Of a stretch of 64,000 nucleotides of DNA, positions 31,918-40,370 are shown piece after piece (the stretch's first letter is position 1; each line of letters opens with the position of its first letter). This DNA comes from DATEVL01 sp035471625 (GTDB lineage Bacteria; Chloroflexota; Anaerolineae; Anaerolineales; E44-bin32), in assembly GCA_035471625.1 (NCBI GenBank), contig DATIPT010000069.1:18470-82469 (forward strand), in the 5' to 3' direction. The notes under the pieces were generated by a model. That model had not been told where the DNA came from. It worked only from the letters and a program-made list of their open reading frames with translations, and did not search any database. The translations under genes and the position numbers were made by a program.

Positions 31918-34900
31918 GTGGATCGGGAGAAGCAAAGGACAACGCCTGGGATAGGCTCGGTGCGCACGGCCCCGCAGGCCGCTGCGCCCGACGTCGCGGC
32001 GGGGATCGAGATCGATCCCCGCGTCGAAGGCCCCTTGGGGGCGATCCTCGGCTCTCTGGTGACGCATGCAATGGCCCTTCTCAAGGGCGACGGAGGAGGC
32101 TTCTACCTAGCCGACCCCGGTGAGCGGACGCTGCAATGCGTCGTCGTGACCGGTATTCCCTCGAATATCCTGGGGAAGGTCCTGCGCTACGGCGAGGGCG
32201 CCGCTGGCAAGGTTGCCGAAGAAAAGGTTGCCCTCAACGTCGAGGACTACCGCACCTGGCAGGGACGGTCTCCGCAGTTCGAGGCCTCGGCGCCCTTCCG
32301 CGCCGTGGCCAGCGCACCGACCCTTGTGCGCGGCGCCGTCGTCGGAGTCCTGCATGTCTTGCGGACTTCCGGCGGGGATCCTTTTTCCGCCGCCGATGTC
32401 GAGGTGTTGTCGATCTTTGCCGACCAAGCCGGCATGGTTCTGGAGAACGCTCGTCTCCTGGAAGAGACCAATCGCCGGATCCATCAACTCTCCATGTTGA
32501 ACGAACTGACCCGAGTGGCCCTCGCTGCCGGCGACCTTGCTTCGATGTCGCAGGGCCTTGTCGAAGGGATCGAATCCTTGGTGGGAGCCGACGGGTGTCA
32601 CCTGGTTGTGTGGAACGAGGACGAGAGCGTCGCCGTACCTTTGGCCGCCTCGGGCCTGTTGCGAGAGACCTATCGGGATATCCGACCCGTCGCGGGCCGA
32701 CTGACCCTGACCGAGAGCTCGCTTCGGGAGGGGAGGCCTCTCGCCGTCGAGGATTGCCGGAACTCCCCTTTCCTCAGCCCCGAGATCGCTGCCGACTGTC
32801 CGTATGAGTCGATGCTGGGCGTGCCGTTGATCGTCGAGGACCGATGGATGGGGGCGGTCCTGCTCGTCTACCGGGAGCGACACTCGTTCGGCCCGGATGA
32901 GATCCACCTGTGTGAGCAGGCTGGCGGCCAGGTCGCACTGGCCTTGGCCAAGGTCCTGGCCTCGGAGGCCGATCGGGAACAGCGCGAGCAATTGGAGGGG
33001 TTGCGGCGTGCGGGGCTGCGCCTAACCGCCAGTCTGGAACGCCAAGCTGTCCTCGAAGCGCTTTTGGAAGAGGCCATCGATCTGGTCGGGGGGATCGATG
33101 CTCACATCTTCCTCTTCGACGGCCGCGCCCTGACGTTCGGGGCGGCGCTCTGGGACGGAACGTTCCGGTCCGCACCCTGGTCGGAACCGCGTCCCGAGGG
33201 TCTGACATGGCAGGTGGCCCGCAGCGGAGGGCGAGTGGTTGTGCAAGATGCGGGTGATCACTCGTTGTACCGCCAAGCTCCCTGGCAAGGAAGCATCGTC
33301 GGTTTGCCCCTTCGCATTGGTGAGCATGTGCGCGGGGTGATGACAATGGCCTTCGGGAGTCCGGGCGCTGTGACCGACGGCCGGCTGCAGATCCTCGAAC
33401 TCCTTGCGGATCAAGCTGTCGTCGCTATCGAGAATGCGCGGCTTTATGATGCCGCCGACGCCGAGCGGCGGCGGATTCGACTTCTCTACGTGGTCAGTCG
33501 TGAGATCTCGACGAGCCTGGACCCGGCCGAGATTCTGCGGCGGGCGGTCAGCCTCGCGGTTGTCCACCTGGGAGGGAACCGCGGGGCGGGGTACGTGCTG
33601 GAGCCCGCCACAGGCCGGCTACGGCTGGTGGCCGCGGAGCCTGTATCTGAGGTCTCCCTGGAGGAGCAGGACCGGAAGTTGGGGCTCCGCCTGGGGCGCG
33701 GTTTGGCGGGTTGGGCAGCGGAGCGCCGGGAACCGGTCCTAGCATCGGATGTCCTTCATGATGAGCGGTGGGTCCCTGTGCCGGGGATGGAATCCGAGGG
33801 CGGATCGGCCATGGCTGTGCCGATCGTCTCGGCGACCGATGTGCTGGGGAGCCTGGTCCTCCTGTCCAGCGAGCCCCTCGACGAAGGGCACCTCGAGCTG
33901 TTCCAGGCGATCGCGCGACAGGTCGGCCTGGCCCTGGCCAATGCCCAGCGCTACCAGCAGGTCACCCGTCGGTTGGCGGAGTGGACGGCGCTCCAGCAGG
34001 TTGCCAAGGTCGTCAACCGACGGCTGGAGCTTCTTCCCCTTCTCGATGAGATCGTTCGTCAGGTGAGCGATGTCTTGGGATATCCGGTCGTCGAGATCTC
34101 CCTGATTGAGGGGGACGAACTCATCCTGCAAGCGGCCAATGGGTCGGAGGTGGTCGGATCCAAGCGGCTGTCGCTGACACAAGGGATTATTGGTCGGGCG
34201 GTCCGCACGAATCGTCCGACCCACGTGCCCGATGTCGAGGCCGATCCAGATTATGTGGTTGGAGTCCCTTCCACGCGTTCGGAGATCGCGGTGCCCCTGT
34301 ACAAAGGGGACATCGTGGTGGGCGTGCTGAACGTGGAGTCACCGGTGACCGGAGGGCTGACTGAGGAAGACCTGGACCTGTTGACGCTCCTCGCCGATCA
34401 AGTGTCCGTCGCTCTGGAGAACGCCGCACTCTACGAGAGGCTGCGCCGGCACACCGCGGACCTTGAAGCGACGGTCTCCGAGCGGACGGCTGAACTGCAG
34501 ACCGCCTTGGCGGAGTCCCGGGCGGCGGACCAACTGAAGACTCGATTTGTGGCCGACGTCTCGCACGAGCTACGAACACCGCTGACCAACATTCGCCTCT
34601 ACCTCGACCTGCTGGACAAGGGAAGGAGCGAGCGGTTCGCCGACTACCTAGAGACCCTCCACCGAGAGACGAATCGCCTGATTGACTTGATCGAGGATCT
34701 GTTGACGGTCTCCCGTTTGGACGCCGAGACGGCCGAGATGACTCCGGTCTGGATCGACCTGAACAGCATGGCCTTCAGCCTGGTGGAAGATCGGCGTCGT
34801 CTGGTCTCCAAGCTGGACCTGGGGATCGGGTTCGAGCCCCAGTCGGATCTGCCCCTCGTGCGCGCCGACGAGCGCATGATTTCACAAGTCCTGGCGAACC

Positions 34901-35244
34901 TGATGACCAACGCGGTGAACTACACAATGCCCGGGGGATCCATCACGGTCCGAACGGACACGATCGCGGATGGTCAGAACAAGTGGGCGCGCCTGTCCGT
35001 GATTGACACCGGGCTCGGGATCTCCGAGAGCGAGGCTCCGCGGCTCTTCGAGCGCTTCTTTCGGGGCTCGGCCAGTCGTGCGCGGGGTATCGCCGGAACC
35101 GGGTTGGGTCTGGCGATCTGCAAGGAAATCCTGGATCGACACGGGGGCCGGATCACGGCCGCCAGCACAGAGGGCATGGGCTCAACGTTCACCATCTGGC
35201 TTCCCGTCCAGCGGGCCAGCGAGATCGCGACAACCCCCGCCTAG
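31918..35244 (+). CDS. multi-GAF sensor histidine kinase
   Basis: This 1108-residue protein is soluble and has about five GAF domains in series (about 30-180, 190-345, 355-505, 520-670 and 690-840). A coiled linker follows, then HisKA with VSHELRTPLTN (phospho-acceptor His) near residue 882, and a HATPase domain with NLMTNAVNY, DTGLGIS and GTGLGLAI. It should autophosphorylate on His in response to ligands or redox cues and pass phosphate to an unlinked response regulator; none is encoded next to it. The GTG start is set by a -10 six bases upstream. It converges with rnhB. Confidence 0.9.
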   Translation: MDREKQRTTPGIGSVRTAPQAAAPDVAAGIEIDPRVEGPLGAILGSLVTHAMALLKGDGGGFYLADPGERTLQCVVVTGIPSNILGKVLRYGEGAAGKVAEEKVALNVEDYRTWQGRSPQFEASAPFRAVASAPTLVRGAVVGVLHVLRTSGGDPFSAADVEVLSIFADQAGMVLENARLLEETNRRIHQLSMLNELTRVALAAGDLASMSQGLVEGIESLVGADGCHLVVWNEDESVAVPLAASGLLRETYRDIRPVAGRLTLTESSLREGRPLAVEDCRNSPFLSPEIAADCPYESMLGVPLIVEDRWMGAVLLVYRERHSFGPDEIHLCEQAGGQVALALAKVLASEADREQREQLEGLRRAGLRLTASLERQAVLEALLEEAIDLVGGIDAHIFLFDGRALTFGAALWDGTFRSAPWSEPRPEGLTWQVARSGGRVVVQDAGDHSLYRQAPWQGSIVGLPLRIGEHVRGVMTMAFGSPGAVTDGRLQILELLADQAVVAIENARLYDAADAERRRIRLLYVVSREISTSLDPAEILRRAVSLAVVHLGGNRGAGYVLEPATGRLRLVAAEPVSEVSLEEQDRKLGLRLGRGLAGWAAERREPVLASDVLHDERWVPVPGMESEGGSAMAVPIVSATDVLGSLVLLSSEPLDEGHLELFQAIARQVGLALANAQRYQQVTRRLAEWTALQQVAKVVNRRLELLPLLDEIVRQVSDVLGYPVVEISLIEGDELILQAANGSEVVGSKRLSLTQGIIGRAVRTNRPTHVPDVEADPDYVVGVPSTRSEIAVPLYKGDIVVGVLNVESPVTGGLTEEDLDLLTLLADQVSVALENAALYERLRRHTADLEATVSERTAELQTALAESRAADQLKTRFVADVSHELRTPLTNIRLYLDLLDKGRSERFADYLETLHRETNRLIDLIEDLLTVSRLDAETAEMTPVWIDLNSMAFSLVEDRRRLVSKLDLGIGFEPQSDLPLVRADERMISQVLANLMTNAVNYTMPGGSITVRTDTIADGQNKWARLSVIDTGLGISESEAPRLFERFFRGSASRARGIAGTGLGLAICKEILDRHGGRITAASTEGMGSTFTIWLPVQRASEIATTPA

Positions 35245-35253
35245 CCCTGGTTT

Positions 35254-35895
35254 CTAGAGCAGGACCGCCACAGGCTCGAAGCTGCGCCGGTGGACCGGAG
35301 ACGGTCCCCAGCGACGGAGCGCCCGCAGATGAGCCTCCGTGCCGTACCCCTTGTGCTCGGAGAAGCCGTACGTGGGGTATTGGTGGGCGAGAGCGTCCAT
35401 CACGCCGTCGCGGGCGACCTTGGCCAAGACGGAAGCGGCGGCAATGCTGAGAGAGCGTGAATCGCCTTGATCGATGGGCGACTGGGCAAGGGCGACGTCC
35501 GGAAGTGCGAGGTGATCGATCAGGGCGTGGCGCGGCCGCAACGACAAGGATTCCAGCGCCCGCTGCATGGCCAAGCGGGTAGCGACCAAGGGCCCGACGG
35601 CGTCTACCTCCTCCGCCTCGGCCCAGCCGATGGCCCAATCGAGGGCGATGAGGCGGATGGATGCGGCGCAACGAGCGCGCGCCGTGGCGCTGAGCGCCTT
35701 CGAGTCGCGAACGGCCTGCAGGGCCGAGGCGAGATCAAAGCGCTGAATCGGGAGGATGACGGCGGCGGCGAAAAGGGGGCCGGCGAGGGCGCCCCGCCCG
35801 ACCTCGTCGATACCGGCGATCGGCAGCTCCCCGCGCCGGGCGAGGTCCCGCTCGAACTGAAGGTCTGGTCGTGCGGCGGCTTCACCGTGGGGCAT
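35254..35895 (-). CDS. rnhB: ribonuclease HII
   Basis: This 213-residue enzyme cuts RNA in RNA-DNA hybrids and single ribonucleotides in DNA. The catalytic motif GIDEVGRGALAGP is near the N-terminus. IDHLALPD carries another acidic residue, and HRRSFEPV is the usual C-terminal end. The ATG at 35895 overlaps the last bases of the glycosyltransferase gene; a GTG at 35904 is possible. It is the last gene of a three-gene minus-strand operon. Confidence 0.93.
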   Translation of the reverse strand: MPHGEAAARPDLQFERDLARRGELPIAGIDEVGRGALAGPLFAAAVILPIQRFDLASALQAVRDSKALSATARARCAASIRLIALDWAIGWAEAEEVDAVGPLVATRLAMQRALESLSLRPRHALIDHLALPDVALAQSPIDQGDSRSLSIAAASVLAKVARDGVMDALAHQYPTYGFSEHKGYGTEAHLRALRRWGPSPVHRRSFEPVAVLL

Positions 35896-36607
35896 AGCGT
35901 CCACGACTCCAGTTGAACCGGACTCGCAGCAGGTCGGTGAACATCGCCAGCGAGTCTTGCACGAGGCGGACCCGGCTTCCGGGAACGTGGTACCAGGGAG
36001 CGGGGACCTCCAAGACGCGGTACCCGCGTTGCCTGGCGAGGAACAAGACCTCTACGTCGAAGGTCCAGCCATCGAGACGCTGAACGGAGAAGAGATCTTC
36101 GGCGACGCTGGCGCGGAACGACTTGAACCCGCACTGGGTATCGCGGATGCCCGGAACAACGAGCAACTGGACCAGCAAGTTGAAGGCCCGACCGAACCAG
36201 TGGCGGTGTGCGGGTTCGTCGTAGCGGACGGCCCCCGCTGCTTCACGCGAGGCAATGGCGATATCGTAGCCATCGAGGGTCGGAGGCAGAAAGCGCGGGA
36301 GTTGCTCGATCGGCATCGACAGGTCGGCATCGCACATGAACCGAACGTCGCCGGAAGCGGCCAACATGCCGCGCCGCACTGCGCGGCCCTTCCCGGCGAT
36401 CGGCTCGCGCAGCAAGCGCAGGCTTGGCAGGCTGCGCATCATCTCCTCGACGATCCCGGCGGTGTTGTCCTGGCTACCGTTCTCAACGACCAGAACTTCC
36501 GAAGCGTACGGTTGCTGGGCAAGGTAGCTGCCGACGCGGCGCAGCGTCGTCGGCAGGCGCACTTCTTCATTGTGGGCCGGGATGATCACGCTGAGAAACG
36601 GGTTCAA
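35882..36607 (-). CDS. family 2 glycosyltransferase (polyprenyl-phosphate type)
   Basis: This 241-residue GT-A enzyme starts LSVIIPAHNEEVRLPTTLRR and carries FMCDADLSMPIEQL (DxD metal site) and VENGSQDNT. It resembles dolichyl-/polyprenyl-phosphate sugar transferases without C-terminal membrane helices. It would load a sugar from a nucleotide donor onto a lipid carrier at the membrane surface. It lies seven bases after the NERD-like gene and overlaps rnhB by 14 bases. Confidence 0.85.
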   Translation of the reverse strand: MNPFLSVIIPAHNEEVRLPTTLRRVGSYLAQQPYASEVLVVENGSQDNTAGIVEEMMRSLPSLRLLREPIAGKGRAVRRGMLAASGDVRFMCDADLSMPIEQLPRFLPPTLDGYDIAIASREAAGAVRYDEPAHRHWFGRAFNLLVQLLVVPGIRDTQCGFKSFRASVAEDLFSVQRLDGWTFDVEVLFLARQRGYRVLEVPAPWYHVPGSRVRLVQDSLAMFTDLLRVRFNWSRGRYAPR

Positions 36608-36614
36608 AGGGGAG

Positions 36615-37454
36615 TCAGCCCAGGAGATTCGGATAGAGGATCAGCGCCGCGAACGCCGACAAGATGCATGCCTCGACGACGACCATGACCACGAGCAAGG
36701 TGATCTGTCGACGTTGGAGCCGGGCTCGTCGTCGCCGCGGCCGGGGGGGGACTTTGCGTTGGTCGAGTTGGAAAGGTCCCGCCTCGTCGAGGGCCTGTGG
36801 GGCCTCGGGCAGAGGCCGAGAGGGGCGGACCGGCCTGGCCTCCGGCTGGACCTCCGGTTCCGGCTCCGGCGGGTGAAGCAGCACGTTCACCAGAATCTGC
36901 ACGTCCTCGCCGTCCATGATCGGGGGACGCTCACGCAGGCTTCCGGCGAAGTGCTCGATGGCGTCGGCGAGGACGATCCGGGCCTCGGGGTGAACGGTGT
37001 CGACATGGGCCGCCGGGTTGGTGAACGCCAGCACCGGCTCGACCTGCGGGACCTCGTAGCCGGCGTCGCGGAAGTAGCGGCGCAGGACTTCGGCGGTGTC
37101 GAAGGCCGCCTGTTGAAGGTTCGGCCGAGCGGGGCGGAAGCGGCCGCCGGCATGGGTCAGCCACTCGGCACCCTTGGCGCGGTAGACGCCCTTGGTACCC
37201 GAGGGCTGGATCACGAATACGCCGGGGGGGCCGATCAGGATCAGTGAAGCGATCAGGCCGGTCCCCGGAACGAGTGCGTTTCGGATCAAGACGAAGTCGT
37301 TCGGCAAGTTCCGGCCGAGCTGGTCGCTGACGCCTTCCTGGGCCTGCATCTGGCCGTACCAGGCCGTCCCGAAGCGGAGCGTGGCACGCAGGCGGTTCTG
37401 GAAGGTGATCCCCATCCCTTCTTCGCGGAACTCAGACCGTTCAATGACTCGCAT
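36615..37454 (-). CDS. NERD-like domain protein with C-terminal membrane helix
   Basis: This 279-residue protein has a middle domain (about residues 60-190) with VLIGPPGVFVIQPSGTKGVY and PVLAFTNPAAHVDT, similar to nuclease-related (NERD) domains. Catalytic residues were not confirmed. A Pro/Arg-rich linker and one transmembrane helix close the protein, followed by a very short tail. TATAAT on the minus strand at 37469-37474 predicts a leader of about eight bases before the ATG at 37454. First gene of the operon with the glycosyltransferase and rnhB. Confidence 0.6.
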   Translation of the reverse strand: MRVIERSEFREEGMGITFQNRLRATLRFGTAWYGQMQAQEGVSDQLGRNLPNDFVLIRNALVPGTGLIASLILIGPPGVFVIQPSGTKGVYRAKGAEWLTHAGGRFRPARPNLQQAAFDTAEVLRRYFRDAGYEVPQVEPVLAFTNPAAHVDTVHPEARIVLADAIEHFAGSLRERPPIMDGEDVQILVNVLLHPPEPEPEVQPEARPVRPSRPLPEAPQALDEAGPFQLDQRKVPPRPRRRRARLQRRQITLLVVMVVVEACILSAFAALILYPNLLG

Positions 37455-37468
37455 GGCGCCTCGTCCAG

Positions 37469-37512
37469 ATTATAGGTCAGTCTCGCGGCGAGACAAACGC
37501 CGGAGGTACAAT
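37469..37512. promoter_or_regulatory. divergent promoters of the NERD-like and NfeD genes
   Basis: The minus-strand TATAAT lies at 37469-37474 and the plus-strand TACAAT at 37507-37512. The plus transcript then carries AGGGAGGG before the ATG at 37531. The two start regions are within about 50 bases, so the genes may affect each other. Confidence 0.5.
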
Positions 37513-37530
37513 GCAGGGAGGGCACGTTTC

Positions 37531-38856
37531 ATGCCACGGAGAGCCATCCTGACCTGGGTCGCCGTCGTGCTGTGGACTGGCGCCTCGACCGTCCCGCCGC
37601 CGCAGACCGAACCCGGCCCCGTAGTCGTCCTTTCGGTAGAGGGCCCGCTCACTCAGGCGTCGGCCGAGTACCTCGAGCGAGGCCTCCGGGTAGCCGAGCA
37701 GGGCGGGGCGTCCCTCGTTGTTCTTGAGATCGACACCCCCGGCGGCTCCGTCGACGTCATGAACCGCATGGTGCAGCAGATCCGCGGCAGCGCGGTGCCC
37801 GTCGCCGTCTATGTCTCGCCCCGCGGGGCGATCGCGGGCAGCGCTGGGACCCTGCTGGTGCTGGCCGGGCACGTCGCCGCCATGGCGCCGGAGACGGCGA
37901 TCGGCGCCGCGAGCCCTGTCGGCGCGCAAGGCGAGGACCTGGGTGAAACCCTGGCCGCCAAGACGCGCGAAATCCTCAAGGCCACCGTACGCAGTTTGGC
38001 CGCCTGGCGCGGGGAGGCGGCGGTCGGGATGGCGGAGTCGGCAATCGATGAGGCCTCGGCGGCGTCCGCCGAGGAGGCCCTGGCCTCTGGGATGGTGGAC
38101 CTGATCGCCTCGGACCTCACCGAGCTCTTGGCCCAACTTGACGGTCGATCGGTGGCGGGAAGCCAGGGGCCGGTTGTGCTCCAGACGGCCGCAAGCGATC
38201 TCGAGCGCGTCGAGCCCACGCTCGTGGAACAGTTGCTTCAGGCGCTCACCAACCCTAATCTCGTCTTTCTGCTCCTTTCACTAGGAGTCCAGGCGATCCT
38301 GATCGAACTCTCAAGTCCTGGGGGGTGGGTCGCCGGTTTCATCGGCGTCGTGGCGCTGGCCCTCGGAGCCTACGGGTTGGGGATCCTCCCGGTCAACTGG
38401 TTTGGTTTGGTGTTCATTGCTGCCGCCCTCGTTCTCTTCATCTTGGACTTGAAAGCCCCGACCCACGGGGCCCTGACTGCGGCCGGACTCGGCAGCTTCA
38501 TCGTCGGTGCGCTCGTCCTCTTCAACTCGCCTGGGACACCCTCCTTCCAGCGCGTGTCCGTCCCACTCGTTGTCAGCGTTGGCGTCTTCATGGCCGGGCT
38601 GTTCTTCGTCCTGCTGACGTTTGTCGTTCGGGCCCAGCGCCGGCCGGTCGTGGTCGGCGCGCCGGCGGTCATCGGCAAGATCGGCGAGGTTCGGCGACGC
38701 CTGAACCCGAGCGGCCAGGTCCAGGTCGCGGGCGAGCTGTGGGCGGCCGAGGTGGAAGACGAGGGGATGATGATTGAAGAGGGCACCCGCGTTGAGGTCA
38801 CCGGTGTGGAAGGCCTGCGCCTGCGGGTCAGGCCCTCGGGGAAGAAGCCCGGTTGA
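37531..38856 (+). CDS. long-form NfeD / membrane-bound ClpP-class serine protease
   Basis: This 441-residue protein has a signal anchor and then a ClpP-class domain (about 30-215) with LEIDTPGGSVDVMNRMVQQI and IAGSAGTLLVLAG. Ser104 is the likely nucleophile, with Lys144 at the spacing of the Ser-Lys dyad in archaeal homologues. A block of four or five membrane helices (about 235-385) and a C-terminal OB-fold NfeD domain follow (IGEVRRRLNPSGQVQVAGEL). It is thought to cleave stomatin-like proteins; no stomatin gene is adjacent here. AGGGAGGG supports the ATG at 37531. Confidence 0.88.
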   Translation: MPRRAILTWVAVVLWTGASTVPPPQTEPGPVVVLSVEGPLTQASAEYLERGLRVAEQGGASLVVLEIDTPGGSVDVMNRMVQQIRGSAVPVAVYVSPRGAIAGSAGTLLVLAGHVAAMAPETAIGAASPVGAQGEDLGETLAAKTREILKATVRSLAAWRGEAAVGMAESAIDEASAASAEEALASGMVDLIASDLTELLAQLDGRSVAGSQGPVVLQTAASDLERVEPTLVEQLLQALTNPNLVFLLLSLGVQAILIELSSPGGWVAGFIGVVALALGAYGLGILPVNWFGLVFIAAALVLFILDLKAPTHGALTAAGLGSFIVGALVLFNSPGTPSFQRVSVPLVVSVGVFMAGLFFVLLTFVVRAQRRPVVVGAPAVIGKIGEVRRRLNPSGQVQVAGELWAAEVEDEGMMIEEGTRVEVTGVEGLRLRVRPSGKKPG

Positions 38857-38881
38857 CGTTGCCTCTCTGCGACTGTACACT
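38853..38881 (+). promoter_or_regulatory. promoter of the FHA gene
   Basis: TTGACG (38853-38858) and TACACT (38876-38881) are 17 bases apart and overlap the end of the NfeD gene. AAGGAGA precedes the ATG at 38918. Confidence 0.6.
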
Positions 38882-38917
38882 AGCCACACTTCGTTCGGTC
38901 GGCATAAGGAGATACCC

Positions 38918-39496
38918 ATGGCAGACGGATCCAGCCGCCTGATCGTTCGGACCGGTCCCAATCCGGGGACCGTCTTCGACCTGACCAAGGAAGTCACGAT
39001 GCTCGGCCGGGATGTAACCAACGACATCCCGTTGGGAGACGCCGAGATTTCCCGCCAACACGCGCGTCTGACGCGTACCCCTGGTGGGATGGTCCTAGAG
39101 GATCTGGGATCGACCAACGGGACCTTCGTCAATGGGGAGCGATTGACCTCACCGCGGGTCCTGCAATCGGGTGATCTTGTCGGAATGGGCGAGAACGTGA
39201 CCCTGACGTACGAGTCGACTTTGCCGGAAGGTGCTGCAACCGTGATGGGTGCGGCGGCGCGCGTGTCACCGCCGCGGCAGGCCGCCCCGCCGCGGCAGGC
39301 GCCGCCACCGCCGCCCCCCGCGGCGCAGGTGGCCGTTCCTGGCGAGGAGCCCGCGGGTCGGACGGGAGTCGGGCGCTGGGCCGTCGCCGGATGCGGTTGC
39401 CTGCTCATCCTGGTCGCGTGTGTCGGTCTGCTGTGGTTCCTGGATGCCTACTATCCGGATGTTCTCTACGCGCCATTGGGTTGGTTCGGTTTCTGA
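38918..39496 (+). CDS. FHA-domain protein with C-terminal membrane anchor
   Basis: In this 192-residue protein, residues of about 8-100 form an FHA domain: MLGRDVTNDIPL, EISRQHARL and LEDLGSTNGTFVNGERL contain the conserved Arg, Ser, His and Asn that bind phosphothreonine. A Pro/Ala-rich linker leads to one hydrophobic helix near the C-terminus, so the FHA domain probably faces the cytoplasm. It would recruit a phosphorylated partner to the membrane. No Ser/Thr kinase gene is in the window. The start follows AAGGAGATACCC. Confidence 0.88.
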   Translation: MADGSSRLIVRTGPNPGTVFDLTKEVTMLGRDVTNDIPLGDAEISRQHARLTRTPGGMVLEDLGSTNGTFVNGERLTSPRVLQSGDLVGMGENVTLTYESTLPEGAATVMGAAARVSPPRQAAPPRQAPPPPPPAAQVAVPGEEPAGRTGVGRWAVAGCGCLLILVACVGLLWFLDAYYPDVLYAPLGWFGF

Positions 39497-39520
39497 GAGA
39501 GGTGCGTTGTTCACCCATCC

Positions 39521-39549
39521 AAGGCGGCCGGAAGGCCGCCTTCTTGCTT
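39521..39549 (+). terminator. terminator after the FHA gene
   Basis: AAGGCGGCC (39521-39529) pairs perfectly with GGCCGCCTT (39534-39542) across a GGAA loop, followed by CTTGCTT. Confidence 0.75.
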
Positions 39550-39572
39550 CTCTGTCAAGACGTGGACTCGCG

Positions 39573-39578
39573 TAGAAT
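39573..39578 (+). promoter_or_regulatory. -10 box giving a predicted leaderless PIMT mRNA
   Basis: TAGAAT ends six bases before the ATG at 39585; the preceding terminator isolates the gene from the FHA transcript. Confidence 0.5.
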
Positions 39579-39584
39579 GGTCAT

Positions 39585-40364
39585 ATGAGACGCTGGCTTC
39601 TCATCGGGGGCTTGGCAGTGGTTGTCGTCGTTGGCGGCGCAGCCATTGCGGTCTATCTGAGAGCCGACGAGGTTCCCGAGGCGCCCGATGGGCCATCGGT
39701 CGAGGACCCGACGATGGCGGCTAGGCGCGCCCAGTTGGTCCAGGAGGGCGTCATCGGGTGGGGAGTGCAAGATCCCGAGGTCATCGATGCCCTGCGCACT
39801 GTCCCTCGACACCTCTTTGTCCCTTCCGACTACCTCGACCAGGCCTATGCGAACCATCCCCTGCCGATCGGATACGGCCAGACGATCTCGCAGCCGTACA
39901 TCGTCGCCCTCATGACGGAAGCGCTGGGAATCGAGGCCGGCGACAAGGTGCTTGAGATTGGCACGGGTTCTGGGTATCAGGCGGCCGTGCTGGCCGAGGT
40001 CGGTGCCGAGGTCTTCTCGATCGAGATCATCGAGCCCCTGGCGGCGGCGGCGACTGAGCGTCTGGGACAGCTGGGATATGGCTCGGTCCGCACCCGGGCG
40101 GCGGACGGCTACTACGGATGGCCCGATGAAGCCCCCTTCGACGCCATCATCGTGACCGCCGCGCCCGACCATGTCCCCCAGCCCCTCTTGTCCCAGCTGG
40201 CGCAGGGCGGGGTCATGGTCATCCCGGTCGGCCCGCAAGGTGGGTATCAGGAACTGTGGCAGATCACCCGTGTCGATCTAGATCGCTTCGACACCCTCAG
40301 CCTGGGCGGAGTACGCTTCGTCCCGCTGGTTCACCCTTCTGAAGGCTTCGGTCCCGAAGAGTAG
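39585..40364 (+). CDS. protein-L-isoaspartate O-methyltransferase with N-terminal membrane anchor
   Basis: This 259-residue protein has PIMT motifs: RTVPRHLFVPSDYLDQAYAN, GYGQTISQPYIVALMTEAL and the SAM-binding loop LEIGTGSGYQAA (residues 123-134). These enzymes repair isoaspartyl damage in proteins. Unusually, residues of about 5-25 form a hydrophobic segment after MRRW, so the enzyme would be anchored and may lie outside the membrane, where SAM is not expected. The start cannot easily be moved, because TAGAAT at 39573 fixes it. Confidence 0.85.
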   Translation: MRRWLLIGGLAVVVVVGGAAIAVYLRADEVPEAPDGPSVEDPTMAARRAQLVQEGVIGWGVQDPEVIDALRTVPRHLFVPSDYLDQAYANHPLPIGYGQTISQPYIVALMTEALGIEAGDKVLEIGTGSGYQAAVLAEVGAEVFSIEIIEPLAAAATERLGQLGYGSVRTRAADGYYGWPDEAPFDAIIVTAAPDHVPQPLLSQLAQGGVMVIPVGPQGGYQELWQITRVDLDRFDTLSLGGVRFVPLVHPSEGFGPEE

Positions 40365-40370
40365 CCTCGC

